Positions 15,442 to 22,555 of a stretch of DNA of 45,889 nt are shown here, in pieces. Under the pieces are notes generated by a model. It saw only the letters and a program-made list of their open reading frames with translations. It made no database searches and was not told the DNA's origin. Where the stretch lies: positions 1 through 45,889 of the forward strand of contig JAGGTI010000051.1 in assembly GCA_021163775.1 (NCBI GenBank), read 5' to 3'. Numbering within the stretch: position 1 is the stretch's first letter; the number at the start of each line of letters is the position of its first letter. Position numbers and translations under genes: made by a program. This DNA comes from Candidatus Zixiibacteriota bacterium (GTDB lineage Bacteria; Zixibacteria; MSB-5A5; GN15; FEB-12).

Positions 15442-16022
15442 AGCTCCTCCATACTGTAACGAACCTGCAGACGCTCCTTGAGCATCTTCCTGGCCCTGAA
15501 GAGGTAGCTTTTTACTGTACCGGAAGGCATTCGTAAAATATCGCTTATCTCGGCATAACTCATATCCTGGAGATGAAATAAACTCAGAATCGTCCCATAA
15601 ATCACCGGAAGTTGATCGATCTCCTCACAGACCTTAATCGAAGCCTGACGTCCCCCTGTCCAGCTTTCTGGATTCGTACTATTTACTGCGGCGCAGTCGT
15701 CTATCGTCTGACCCTCGGGGCTGGTGTCTTCGTAAAGCGGGAGCTTTTTCTTTTCGATGTAGTTCAGACAAGTGGTAAACGCTATTCGTGCTATCCAGGT
15801 GGAGAGCTTCGAATCGAACCGGAAACCGCTCAGATTACGATAGATCTTGACAAAAATATCCTGACAGAGATCTTCGCGGTCGGCCTCGTTGATAATCATC
15901 CGGAAAACCACCTGCCCCACCAATCTTTCGTGATTTTTGACAAGTAGCTTGAAAGCGTTAGGGTCGCCGGCAAGTATCTGAGCGACATGTTGTCGGGCTG
16001 ATTCTGTAACATGGTTTCCCAT
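15432..16022 (-). CDS. ECF-type RNA polymerase sigma factor
   Basis: A 196-residue ECF factor: region 2 is visible as NEADREDLCQDIFVKIYRNL and STWIARIAFTTCLNYI, region 4 as YAEISDILRMPSGTVKSYLF followed by RARKMLKERL. The linker (~100-130) is acidic and has PEGQTIDDCAAV. I use the ATG at 16022 (MGNHVTES); an in-frame ATG further upstream gives an implausible extension. It is coupled to a zinc anti-sigma gene. The divergent small membrane protein (16130) shares its promoter region, which contains the inverted repeat GTTGCA-N10-TGCAAC. Confidence 0.9.
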   Translation of the reverse strand: MGNHVTESARQHVAQILAGDPNAFKLLVKNHERLVGQVVFRMIINEADREDLCQDIFVKIYRNLSGFRFDSKLSTWIARIAFTTCLNYIEKKKLPLYEDTSPEGQTIDDCAAVNSTNPESWTGGRQASIKVCEEIDQLPVIYGTILSLFHLQDMSYAEISDILRMPSGTVKSYLFRARKMLKERLQVRYSMEELCA

Positions 16023-16052
16023 ATTGTAGTAGACTGAGTTTAGGCCACAAAA

Positions 16053-16074
16053 GTTGCATATTTCTATCTGCAAC
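16053..16074. promoter_or_regulatory. Inverted repeat GTTGCA-N10-TGCAAC, candidate operator
   Basis: A perfect 6-bp inverted repeat with a 10-bp spacer lies between the divergent ECF sigma gene and the small membrane protein gene. Centre-to-centre spacing is about 1.5 helical turns. It could be an operator shared by both; no regulator is identified. Confidence 0.3.
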
Positions 16075-16129
16075 ATTACGATCCGCAACTGGTCTAATAA
16101 GGCAAATGAGCTAACGAAAGGAAAAAGCC

Positions 16130-16495
16130 ATGGAAGATGCACTGATTGTTGGAATAATATTCGCCTCGATTGTAGCGATAGTGAAGATCGTATCTGATGC
16201 CTCGACCCGGCGCCGGTTAATGGAAAAGGCCGCTTCCGATATCGAAGCTACCAAGGCGCTTCAACTCCACCCCGAGATGATCAACTTATCCAGCTTGAAA
16301 TGGGGTATGGTTTTGGTTGGCATAGGCTTAGCCTGGCTGATATCGCGCTGGATGCCGTACTATTGGCACGATGAAACCGTGGTCGGCCTGATGTTCTTGC
16401 TGGCTGGAGTTGGAATGCTGGTGTATTATCCTATCGCACAGAGAAAACTCAAACAGATAGAACAGGCGGAGCGCAGGACACCTCCAACCACGTAA
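16130..16495 (+). CDS. Small membrane protein, DUF6249-like
   Basis: This 121-residue protein has an N-terminal membrane helix (ALIVGIIFASIVAIVKIVSD), a basic and charged linker (STRRRLMEKAASDIEATKAL), then two further helices (LKWGMVLVGIGLAWLISRWM and TVVGLMFLLAGVGMLVYYPI) and a charged tail. The layout resembles DUF6249 proteins, small membrane proteins often encoded beside ECF sigma factors; the assignment is from general resemblance. The ATG has AAAGGA upstream. It is divergent from the sigma gene and has its own strong terminator, so it is probably a target or accessory of that system. Confidence 0.75.
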   Translation: MEDALIVGIIFASIVAIVKIVSDASTRRRLMEKAASDIEATKALQLHPEMINLSSLKWGMVLVGIGLAWLISRWMPYYWHDETVVGLMFLLAGVGMLVYYPIAQRKLKQIEQAERRTPPTT

Positions 16496-16540
16496 GCATA
16501 CGCTCATTTTAGAATACCTGATCAACAGGGGAATCATCGC

Positions 16541-16570
16541 CCCCGGGAGCTATAGCTTCCGGGGTTTTTT
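16541..16570 (+). terminator. Rho-independent terminator
   Basis: An 11-bp stem with one G-U pair (CCCCGGGAGCT with AGCTTCCGGGG) is followed directly by TTTTTT. It lies 45 bp after the DUF6249-like gene. Confidence 0.9.
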
Positions 16571-16767
16571 ATTGAGCTATTGGACCAATGGGCATTAGCC
16601 TAGCGGGACGCCTTCTGACTATTGCGTGTGTTAGAAAAAGCCCGTTTGTGTAGTTGCGGCCGCTCTCGTCTAACAAGCCCTATTTCAGTTGACAACCATC
16701 AGATATGGACATATGCCAAGCACTTGAGTTTGGCAGGATTTTGCGCCGGGGTACAAGCGAAATCCTT

Positions 16768-16796
16768 TTGACATCGACCGTTTTTTTGCGTATCAT
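16768..16796 (+). promoter_or_regulatory. Consensus sigma-70-type promoter TTGACA-N17-TATCAT
   Basis: A perfect -35 hexamer TTGACA (16768-16773), the optimal 17-bp spacer and -10 TATCAT (16791-16796). Transcription would run into the leader of the Rrf2 gene. Confidence 0.6.
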
Positions 16797-16868
16797 TTTA
16801 TGTGGGTGCGATTTTGTTTTTTTTGTATCAGGGAGCACAAAACGATATTTTCAGGAGGTTGATCAGAG

Positions 16869-16889
16869 TAAATCAAAATGTCTGATTTA
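16869..16889. promoter_or_regulatory. Inverted repeat TAAATCA-N7-TGATTTA, candidate operator
   Basis: Perfect 7-bp arms (16869-16875 and 16883-16889) with a 7-bp spacer, downstream of the promoter at 16768 and 11 bp before a second inverted repeat. A plausible binding site for the Rrf2 protein encoded downstream. Confidence 0.35.
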
Positions 16890-16900
16890 TCAAAATAATA

Positions 16901-16924
16901 CCTGATGGAATATATTCTATCAGG
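16901..16924. promoter_or_regulatory. 24-bp near-perfect palindrome, candidate Rrf2 operator
   Basis: The halves CCTGATGGAATA and TATTCTATCAGG are complementary at 11 of 12 positions. Rrf2 regulators usually bind AT-rich dyads of this size near their own promoters. It lies about 100 bp downstream of the predicted start point, where binding would block elongation. Confidence 0.45.
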
Positions 16925-17121
16925 TTGCTCATGCACCTCCGTTGGGGTTCACTGCACAACCAACGGTGAACGTATGGGTTTGGATCACAATAAAATTCAC
17001 CAGGGCGATGTTAAACTTATATATGGTGTTTGTCATTATAAATATCAGAATAAGCAATCAAATAAATGGTTATGAGAGTAGAGTGTTTCATGAAGTAATT
17101 GCCAAGGCAAGCAGGAGATTG

Positions 17122-17535
17122 ATGCTTCAATTTAGTAAAGTGTTACTCTATGCAGTTCACGCCTTGTATCACATCGGTTATGAGATCACAGATCGACCCG
17201 TAATGGCTCGCGAGATCAGTAAACGGTATTCGTTCTCATATGATGCCACCCTTCGCGTGCTTCAGAGCCTCTCAAGAAACGGTATCCTGGTATCTCATCG
17301 GGGAGCTACCGGCGGCTTTACGTTAAGTCGGAAAGTGGAGTCCGTGAATCTCCTGGATGTCGTGGAGGCCTTAGAGGGCCGGCACCAGTCGGTCGATCCA
17401 TTGCCCATCGAGATGGGTGATACCCGCCTTAAGCGATCGACAGGCTTAGTGGTCAAAGGAGCTAACCGGTGTTTTACAAAGCAGTTGCGAACAATCAGTA
17501 TTGTGTCGCTGTTTAATCAAGGGAAACCTAATTAA
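17122..17535 (+). CDS. Rrf2 family transcriptional regulator without Fe-S cysteines
   Basis: The 137-residue protein is a standard Rrf2 winged-helix regulator: LQFSKVLLYAVHALYHIGYE, then REISKRYSFSYDATLRVLQS (recognition helix) and NGILVSHRGATGGFTLSRKV (wing), ending in NLLDVVEALEG. Only one Cys is present (NRCFTK), so the three-Cys iron-sulfur site of IscR/NsrR-type members is missing; it must sense something else or nothing. The ATG at 17122 has AGGAG six bases upstream, and the homology begins right there. It is preceded by a long leader with a consensus promoter and two inverted repeats, which suggests autoregulation. It is followed by the chemoreceptor gene about 300 bp away. Confidence 0.88.
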   Translation: MLQFSKVLLYAVHALYHIGYEITDRPVMAREISKRYSFSYDATLRVLQSLSRNGILVSHRGATGGFTLSRKVESVNLLDVVEALEGRHQSVDPLPIEMGDTRLKRSTGLVVKGANRCFTKQLRTISIVSLFNQGKPN

Positions 17536-17582
17536 ACGGATTAAGAAATAATCCAGCACACCTTATTGATCAAAAAATGAAC

Positions 17583-17610
17583 TAAAGAACTGGAATAAGA
17601 ATACCGATAC
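17583..17610 (+). promoter_or_regulatory. Possible sigma-28-type promoter of the chemoreceptor operon
   Basis: TAAAG at 17583 and ACCGATAC ending at 17610 resemble FliA elements, with one base more between them than the site upstream of the cheW at 531. It is 224 bp before the chemoreceptor ATG, rather far, so support is modest. Confidence 0.3.
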
Positions 17611-17832
17611 AATAATACAAGCAATACAGGCGCATGTATCGCCGGATAGTGAACCGCGTCAGGGAGGCCCACTATATATTGTGGGTGTAGGTGATGAAGT
17701 TGTAATACAGAAAAATCCACCTTGAAAGGTGGGCCACCCGGCGGTTCAACAGGTTGAACGTTATGGAGCTATATCGTAATTGAAGTAGAGACTGGAAATA
17801 TTAAAAGTATTATCTGTGGAGGGAGTTTCAAA

Positions 17833-19941
17833 ATGAGTTGGAAAAATCTCAAAATCGCGAAGAAGCTGTACATCGGCTTCGGAAGTGTCGTCGTGCTGGC
17901 GCTTGTCATCGCGTACCTCGGCTGGAATGGCCTGACCGATGTCGCACAAAGAGTGGAGGTTGCCGATGATGCCAACCAGTTGATCAAAACCGCTCTTGAA
18001 TGCAGACAGGCTGAGAAAAACTACATCATGAGGGGCGATGAAAAGTATATCGAGCAATTGCATCAGTTTATTGCCGAGGAACAACAAATAGCCACCAAAC
18101 TCAAGACCAAACTGAAAGACCCTGCCAATATTGTCACTATCGACAAAGGTCTTGCGGATTTGAAGACTTACGAGGCCGCTTGCAACGGGTGGATATCCGC
18201 CCACCGTGATAGCAAAGAGGCTATCGGAAACGCGGCGTTGGCGGCAAGGGGATGGGAAAAACAATGTGAGGCTCTGCAAAACAGTCAGCAAGAACAGTTG
18301 GAGCGGGAGCTTACCTCCAGGGAGAGTCATCAGAAACTCGTGGACAGAATCGCCAGGATTGATGCTATCACCACTATGTTCGATAATGTGCTTCAAATAC
18401 GCCGGCACGAAAAGAACTATGAAATCAGAAAGACTGATGAGTATTTCGAGAAGGTTTTATTGTATCTCACCGATCTCATGGAAATTGGCAAAACCATTAG
18501 ACCAACACTGACGATGCAGGAGGACCGCAATAATCTCGAAATGATTCTGGCCAGTATTGGGGGATATGAACAGTCTTTTAAGGCCAATAAAGTCGCAATC
18601 GAACAAGTGGCTGCCTTTGAGCGGGAACTTGGCCAGTCCGCCGACAGAGTCATTGAGATATGTAACACCTTCGGTGAGGACCAAAAAGCCAAGATGGAAG
18701 ACGCTGAGAATTCTGCTGTCATGTTGCTGGTAGCGTTCACAGCCATAGCCTTTGTCATCGCGGCCTTCCTGGCATTCGTTATTGCGAATGGTATCTCAAA
18801 ACCTGTTTCAGAAATTGCAACTGCGGTTGATGGAATAGTGAGAGAGGGCGATATTGATCAGAACATAGAGCTTGTATCAAAGGATGAAATAGGTGGTATA
18901 GCCGAGTCAGTGCGTGGCTTGATTGATTATATGAAGGAGGTGTCCGGCGCGGCGGAGTCAATTGCCGAGAATGACCTCAGAGTTAGTATCGAACCCAAGT
19001 CCGAAAAGGACGTACTTGGTAGGTCACTCCAGCTGATGGTCACGAATCTGAACACTATGGTCAATCAACTCGGTGGCAGTTCCAGTGAAGTTGCCTCTGC
19101 CGCCGCTGAGATTTCTTCTGCCGCTGAACAGATTTCCAGAGGAGCACAGAACCAGGAAGAGCAAGTTGTACAGGTAACAGCGGCTGTGGAGGAAATGACG
19201 GCAACAATCGTTGAGTCATCCAAGAACGCCGGCGAAGCTTCCAAGGGTTCCAAGGAGTCTTCCGATGCCGCGACCACAGGTGGTCAGGTTGTTCAGGAGA
19301 CTATTCAGGGGATGAACCGGATCGCGGCTGTTGTTGGCGAATCCGCCAAGAACATCAACAAGTTAGCTACCTCAGCTGATCAAATTGGCGAAATTATTGG
19401 TGTAATTGATGATGTCGCTGATCAGACCAACCTGCTTGCTCTAAACGCCGCTATTGAGGCGGCCCGTGCTGGCGAACAGGGTCGTGGCTTCGCGGTAGTG
19501 GCCGATGAGGTTCGTAAACTTGCTGAACGTACCGCCACAGCTACTGGCGAAATAACCACTATGATCAAGGGTATCCAATCTGGAACGCAGGATGCTGTTG
19601 CTTCAATGGAAACCGGTATCAAAGAGGTTGACGCTGGGCGCGAATTGACTGACAAAGCCGGGAACAGCTTGGGCGAGATTCTTACTGGTTCTCAGCGGGT
19701 TGCGGATATGATACAGCAGATCGCCACGGCTTCGGAAGAGCAATCAGTGGCAGCTGAACAGATATCCAAGAACATCGAGCAGGTTGCCACAGCAACAAAG
19801 GAATCGGCGGCAGGTGCTGGACAAGCGGCGACGGCGGCTGAAGAATTGAGCCGTAACGCTGAAGGATTACAGGAAATTGTTGCCAGGTTCAAGGTTAACA
19901 ATAATGCTGAGTCCGCTCAGGCCCAAATCGAAAAGGCATAG
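17833..19941 (+). CDS. Methyl-accepting chemotaxis protein with HBM-type sensor domain
   Basis: The 702-residue chemoreceptor has a first membrane helix (~13-32), a ~260-residue all-helical periplasmic domain, a second helix (~295-319), HAMP (~320-372, with a likely second HAMP to ~420) and a cytoplasmic signalling hairpin whose tip is VIDDVADQTNLLALNAAIEA (~525-543) followed by RGFAVVADEVRKLAERT. The sensor region contains two similar halves, each with a Glu-Lys-Asn-Tyr box (RQAEKNYIMRG at ~58 and RRHEKNYEIRK at ~190), which is the pattern of helical bimodular (HBM) domains that bind small organic acids in other bacteria. The ATG has GGAGGG upstream. The second CheW gene follows 38 bp later. 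Confidence 0.93.
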   Translation: MSWKNLKIAKKLYIGFGSVVVLALVIAYLGWNGLTDVAQRVEVADDANQLIKTALECRQAEKNYIMRGDEKYIEQLHQFIAEEQQIATKLKTKLKDPANIVTIDKGLADLKTYEAACNGWISAHRDSKEAIGNAALAARGWEKQCEALQNSQQEQLERELTSRESHQKLVDRIARIDAITTMFDNVLQIRRHEKNYEIRKTDEYFEKVLLYLTDLMEIGKTIRPTLTMQEDRNNLEMILASIGGYEQSFKANKVAIEQVAAFERELGQSADRVIEICNTFGEDQKAKMEDAENSAVMLLVAFTAIAFVIAAFLAFVIANGISKPVSEIATAVDGIVREGDIDQNIELVSKDEIGGIAESVRGLIDYMKEVSGAAESIAENDLRVSIEPKSEKDVLGRSLQLMVTNLNTMVNQLGGSSSEVASAAAEISSAAEQISRGAQNQEEQVVQVTAAVEEMTATIVESSKNAGEASKGSKESSDAATTGGQVVQETIQGMNRIAAVVGESAKNINKLATSADQIGEIIGVIDDVADQTNLLALNAAIEAARAGEQGRGFAVVADEVRKLAERTATATGEITTMIKGIQSGTQDAVASMETGIKEVDAGRELTDKAGNSLGEILTGSQRVADMIQQIATASEEQSVAAEQISKNIEQVATATKESAAGAGQAATAAEELSRNAEGLQEIVARFKVNNNAESAQAQIEKA

Positions 19942-19978
19942 CAAGTTGCTGTGCTAACATAATTGAAATGAGGATATT

Positions 19979-20473
19979 ATGGAAATAGCAGAAGCATCAA
20001 AGGCGCAAGCGGTTGAACTCATTCAACTTGTATCATTTCGATTGGGGCAGGAGGAGTTTGGGGTCGAGATCCTCAAAGTTCAGGAGATCAACCGCATGGT
20101 CGAGATCACCAAAGTGCCACAAGCCCCTCACTACTGTGAGGGGGTTATAAATCTACGTGGTAAAGTCATTCCGGTGATCAATTTGCGGAAGAAGTTTAAT
20201 CTCGAAGAACTTGAATGGGACAAGTCTACCAGAATATTGGTATGTGATGTTGATGGTGATGTGGTTGGTGTGATTGTTGATTCGGTTGAGGAAGTTATCA
20301 AGATTCCTCGATCTACAATCGAACCGGCACCTGAAATTGTAAGCTCAATTGATTCAGAGTACATTGAAGGTATTGCCAAGCTGGAAAAGAATCTGCTGAT
20401 ATTCCTGAATGTAGGTAAGGTTACGTCAGGTGTCAGCCAGCAAGTAGGAGAACTGGAGGAAGTCATGCGATGA
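19979..20473 (+). CDS. cheW: CheW chemotaxis coupling protein
   Basis: This 164-residue protein has the full CheW fold motifs: FRLGQEEFGVEILKVQEINR, VEITKVPQAPHYCEGVINLR, GKVIPVINLRKKF and the second-barrel STIEPAPEIV and KLEKNLLIFLNVGKV. It bridges chemoreceptor and CheA. It starts 38 bp after the chemoreceptor and has GAGG upstream, so the two are an operon and likely work together. It shares most core residues with the CheW at 1-531 but ends in an acidic helical tail (GVSQQVGELEEVMR) in place of that protein's hydrophobic tail. CheA is not in the window. Confidence 0.95.
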   Translation: MEIAEASKAQAVELIQLVSFRLGQEEFGVEILKVQEINRMVEITKVPQAPHYCEGVINLRGKVIPVINLRKKFNLEELEWDKSTRILVCDVDGDVVGVIVDSVEEVIKIPRSTIEPAPEIVSSIDSEYIEGIAKLEKNLLIFLNVGKVTSGVSQQVGELEEVMR

Positions 20474-20554
20474 GGAGATCTTTCCAACTACAGGTCCTTG
20501 GACTTGTATGCTTTCCTTGAAGCACATGTTTTTCATATTCTTCAGTTCTTCTTC

Positions 20555-20602
20555 TTTCAGAGTGGAGGGATGGGGATGCTTACCCCCTCCCCCGCTCTGA
20601 AA
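20555..20602 (+). other. Long hairpin downstream of cheW, possible terminator
   Basis: TTTCAGAG (20555-20562) pairs with CTCTGAAA (20595-20602), and inside it GGAGGG (20564-20569) with CCCTCC (20585-20590). No T-run follows, so it is a weak terminator candidate or a transcript-stabilising structure for the chemoreceptor-cheW message. Confidence 0.4.
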
Positions 20603-20704
20603 CTGGATTTGAACGAATTTGTGTAAAAAATACCGCAATCAAACTGAAGCCAAGAACATCCCCAATTATCAGGTTGCAAGCAACCGTGACCTACGAATTT
20701 TATT

Positions 20705-20795
20705 CTCTGTCACATCCGCATCTCTCTGTCACATCCGCATCTCTCTGTCACATCCGCTTCTTTCTGTCACATCCGCATTTCTCTGTCACATCCGC
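20705..20795. repeat. Five 19-bp tandem repeats of CTCTGTCACATCCGCAT type
   Basis: The core CTGTCACATCCGC starts at 20707, 20726, 20745, 20764 and 20783, exactly 19 bp apart, with small variation between cores. There is no spacer and no cas gene, so it is not a CRISPR. The last unit runs into CATCCGC-GAAG-GCGGATG, a small hairpin. Confidence 0.9.
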
Positions 20796-20879
20796 GAAGG
20801 CGGATGCCCATGTTCACTCGCATTCCACCAGAGATATAATCGTGTTCTTGAGAAAAGAGTTTCATTCAAAGTTGCGTGG

Positions 20880-20901
20880 TGTCGGGTGACCCTGCCAGAC
20901 A
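20880..20901 (+). repeat. Family F hairpin repeat, copy 3
   Basis: Arms TGTCGGG and CCAGACA around the centre TGACCCTG. One arm mismatch compared with copy 1. Confidence 0.65.
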
Positions 20902-20921
20902 CCTGGTCAACAGACAAGAAC

Positions 20922-20943
20922 TGTCAGACAGAGTCGCCTGACA
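20922..20943 (-). repeat. Family F hairpin repeat, copy 4
   Basis: Read on the minus strand: TGTCAGG, centre CGACTCTG, arm TCTGACA. The G-to-A change at arm position 5 is matched by C-to-T in the opposite arm, so the pair is kept. Confidence 0.65.
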
Positions 20944-21089
20944 GCACAAAAAATTTACAATGTCGGGACCGCTAAGGCAACCTCAGGTTGGTTGGTTCCA
21001 ACCTACTATACTAACACCACATAAACAGCAGATGTGGACATCTGCCGGACACACAACAATAACTTGGTAGACGGCAGGTCGTATACCGC

Positions 21090-22301
21090 TTACGCCCCTT
21101 GACCGTTACCATTCCGTATCACACTTTCTCGATCGAAATACTCATCAGCCTGGCGTTGCCACTCCTTAGACTGATCCTCGCTAAACAGATCACTTTCAGC
21201 CGCACGTTGCCGTGTGATCGCTAATTCGTATTCGTGCTTTATCCGCTTAAACTCATCAATCGCCGCTCGATACATCTGACGCGCTGACTGAGAGTCTCCT
21301 TTTAGAGAACAAACACCCGCCAAGACACGTTTTGAAGCGGCCATAATCCACCGATCACCATTAGTCTTGGAGATTGTCAAAGCATGATCGGCGTACCCCT
21401 TGGCCAGACCCAACCGTTCGAGAGACAGACAACACTCACCCATCCAGCGAATTACTCCGCAGGTCATATCTGAATCGTCACCAGCAATCTCATGGGCTTT
21501 CTTGAACGCCTTCAGAGCCGCCTCAAACTCACCTTCATTGTAACGCAGACGGCCTCGTTCCTGCCAGTACAGCGCATGCAAGCTCGGTTGTTTGCTGGCA
21601 GATTCCCGAATCGCCTTGATGAGCCGTCCTGCCTCCAGATACTCTCCGAGTTGTGTAAAAACCATTCCCAATGTTGTGTTATAGTAAACCGCGACAGGAT
21701 CTCCGAGATCAGACCGAGAAATCGGACAACTTATCAAGATTTCTTTTGCCGCCTGTAGTCTTCCAACATTCACATATATCCGGGCTAACCCAAGCACCGA
21801 CAAACGGACCTTAACCCGGTTATCTTCCGACCGAAACAGTTCAATCGCCTTCTCATAAGCCGCACAGGCAACTTCAATATTGCCTTCCTGTCCAGCGCAA
21901 TACCCGATTGAGTCAAGAGCACGGGCCTCCTGTTCAGGGAGTCCCAAATGATTAAACCAAGTAGAGGCTGTCCGTAACGCCTCACGAGCTTCGGGAAATT
22001 TGGCTGTACGTCTCAAAGCCATCCCCTTCCACAGCAACGCTTCGCCATATCGCTCAACAGCCAAGTCGTCAGACCTAAATATCTCAATCGCTCGCTCGAA
22101 CGGTTCAATATCGTTAACATTGGTCCAAACATTGATCTTCCCCAATGTCAAGAAGTAGCGACCGAGGAGTTCCCGATCGCTGCCACCTTCAATATCTTCC
22201 AGCAGAATTTGCTGGATCATTTCCTTTGCATCAGCAAACCGACATTTCTCGATCAAAGTGTCAACTGTATCCAATACAACAAGTACAGTTTGATATCCCA
22301 T
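21090..22301 (-). CDS. TPR repeat protein, stand-alone
   Basis: The 403-residue protein is a run of TPR-like helix pairs across nearly its whole length. Clear repeats include the RYGEALLWKGMALRRTAKFP region (~83-115), ARALDSIGYCAGQEGNIEVA then CAAYEKAIELF (~126-156), LHALYWQERGRLRYNEGEFE followed by AALKAFKKAHEIA, and KRVLAGVCSLKGDSQSARQM near the end. There is no HTH, enzyme domain, signal peptide or membrane helix, so it is likely a cytoplasmic protein-protein or peptide-binding scaffold. The ATG at 22301 has AGGAG 11 bases upstream and lies inside the 3' end of the secreted peptide gene (49-bp overlap), implying coupled translation. The function is unknown; the arrangement is discussed in the findings. 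Confidence 0.82.
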   Translation of the reverse strand: MGYQTVLVVLDTVDTLIEKCRFADAKEMIQQILLEDIEGGSDRELLGRYFLTLGKINVWTNVNDIEPFERAIEIFRSDDLAVERYGEALLWKGMALRRTAKFPEAREALRTASTWFNHLGLPEQEARALDSIGYCAGQEGNIEVACAAYEKAIELFRSEDNRVKVRLSVLGLARIYVNVGRLQAAKEILISCPISRSDLGDPVAVYYNTTLGMVFTQLGEYLEAGRLIKAIRESASKQPSLHALYWQERGRLRYNEGEFEAALKAFKKAHEIAGDDSDMTCGVIRWMGECCLSLERLGLAKGYADHALTISKTNGDRWIMAASKRVLAGVCSLKGDSQSARQMYRAAIDEFKRIKHEYELAITRQRAAESDLFSEDQSKEWQRQADEYFDRESVIRNGNGQGA

Positions 22302-22555
22302 TTAGCTAATGTCTCCTGCGACGTGCTTGGCACAAAATCTCTACCACAATCGACCAAATTGGTCTCAATCGTAGCTAAATTCCCAGTAGGTGAACCACCT
22401 AACAACGTATCATAAATAGTAATAGTATCTGGTCCACCCCCATCTGCCTTTACCCAATTAGCAGACTCAAATGAACCACCTATAGTTAAACAAATGGCGA
22501 AACAAAGCGCAAGCAAAAAACGCCCAAGAGAGTAATGAGTGACATTGGAACGCAT
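22253..22555 (-). CDS. Small secreted protein overlapping the TPR gene
   Basis: This 100-residue reading frame starts at ATG 22555 behind an excellent GAGGAGG site with five-base spacing. The N-terminus is a signal peptide: RSNVTHYSLGR, then the hydrophobic FLLALCFAICLTIGG. The mature part is ~70 residues with ADGGGPDTITIYDTLLGG and a single Cys in LVDCGRDFVP. No known family is recognised. Its last 49 bp overlap the start of the TPR gene in another frame. Promoter-like TTGACT lies about 130 bp upstream on the minus strand, within an ACTGACA-N5-TGTCAGT palindrome. It may be a true small exported peptide or the remains of a longer secreted protein; the strong ribosome site favours real translation. 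Confidence 0.65.
   Translation of the reverse strand: MRSNVTHYSLGRFLLALCFAICLTIGGSFESANWVKADGGGPDTITIYDTLLGGSPTGNLATIETNLVDCGRDFVPSTSQETLAKWDIKLYLLYWIQLTL

Larger units (their letters stand above)
16571..17121. other. Long leader and spacer before the Rrf2 regulator
   Basis: No gene is supported here. Near 16650 is the tail of the family G module in reverse (TGTGTAGTTGCGG). Then come a consensus promoter (16768-16796), two inverted repeats (16869-16889, 16901-16924) and two mutually exclusive hairpins: CCGTTGG (16939-16945) with CCAACGG (16960-16966), or GTTCAC with GTGAAC (16947-16971). If the promoter drives rrf2, the leader is about 320 nt and structured. The in-frame upstream extension of the Rrf2 reading frame (from TTG 16942) is low-complexity hydrophobic and not convincing. 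Confidence 0.5.
20474..21089. repeat. Repeat-rich intergenic region between cheW and the TPR gene
   Basis: About 615 bp without a credible gene. It holds a long hairpin after cheW (20555-20602), a CAGGTTGCAAGCAACC module (20670-20685) followed by TGACCTAC as at 7664, five 19-bp tandem repeats (20705-20795), family F copies 3 and 4 (20880, 20922), a GACCGCTAAGG half of family E (20965), a GGTTGGTTGGTTCCAACC block (20984-21001) and a family B hairpin GCAGATGT-GG-ACATCTGC (21028-21045). Short reading frames here are translated repeats. Confidence 0.75.

Noticed and set aside
16721-16740. Sigma-54 promoter in TGGCAGGATTTTGC
   Set aside because: The GG and GC doublets are separated by 9 bases, not 10, and the central ACG is missing.
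16939-16971. H-type pseudoknot riboswitch in the Rrf2 leader
   Set aside because: The second stem would need a zero-length loop to cross a 7-bp stem, which is sterically unlikely; the pairings are better read as alternative hairpins.
16942-17121. N-terminal extension of the Rrf2 protein from a TTG start
   Set aside because: The extension is unlike Rrf2 proteins, lacks a ribosome site, and the ATG at 17122 has AGGAG at ideal spacing exactly where homology begins.
20705-20795. Possible CRISPR array
   Set aside because: The repeats are directly abutting at 19-bp period with no unique spacers, and no cas gene is in the window.
20619-20975. 118-residue plus-strand frame
   Set aside because: Its composition (repeated Ser-His-Ile-Cys) comes from the 19-bp repeats read in shifting frames.
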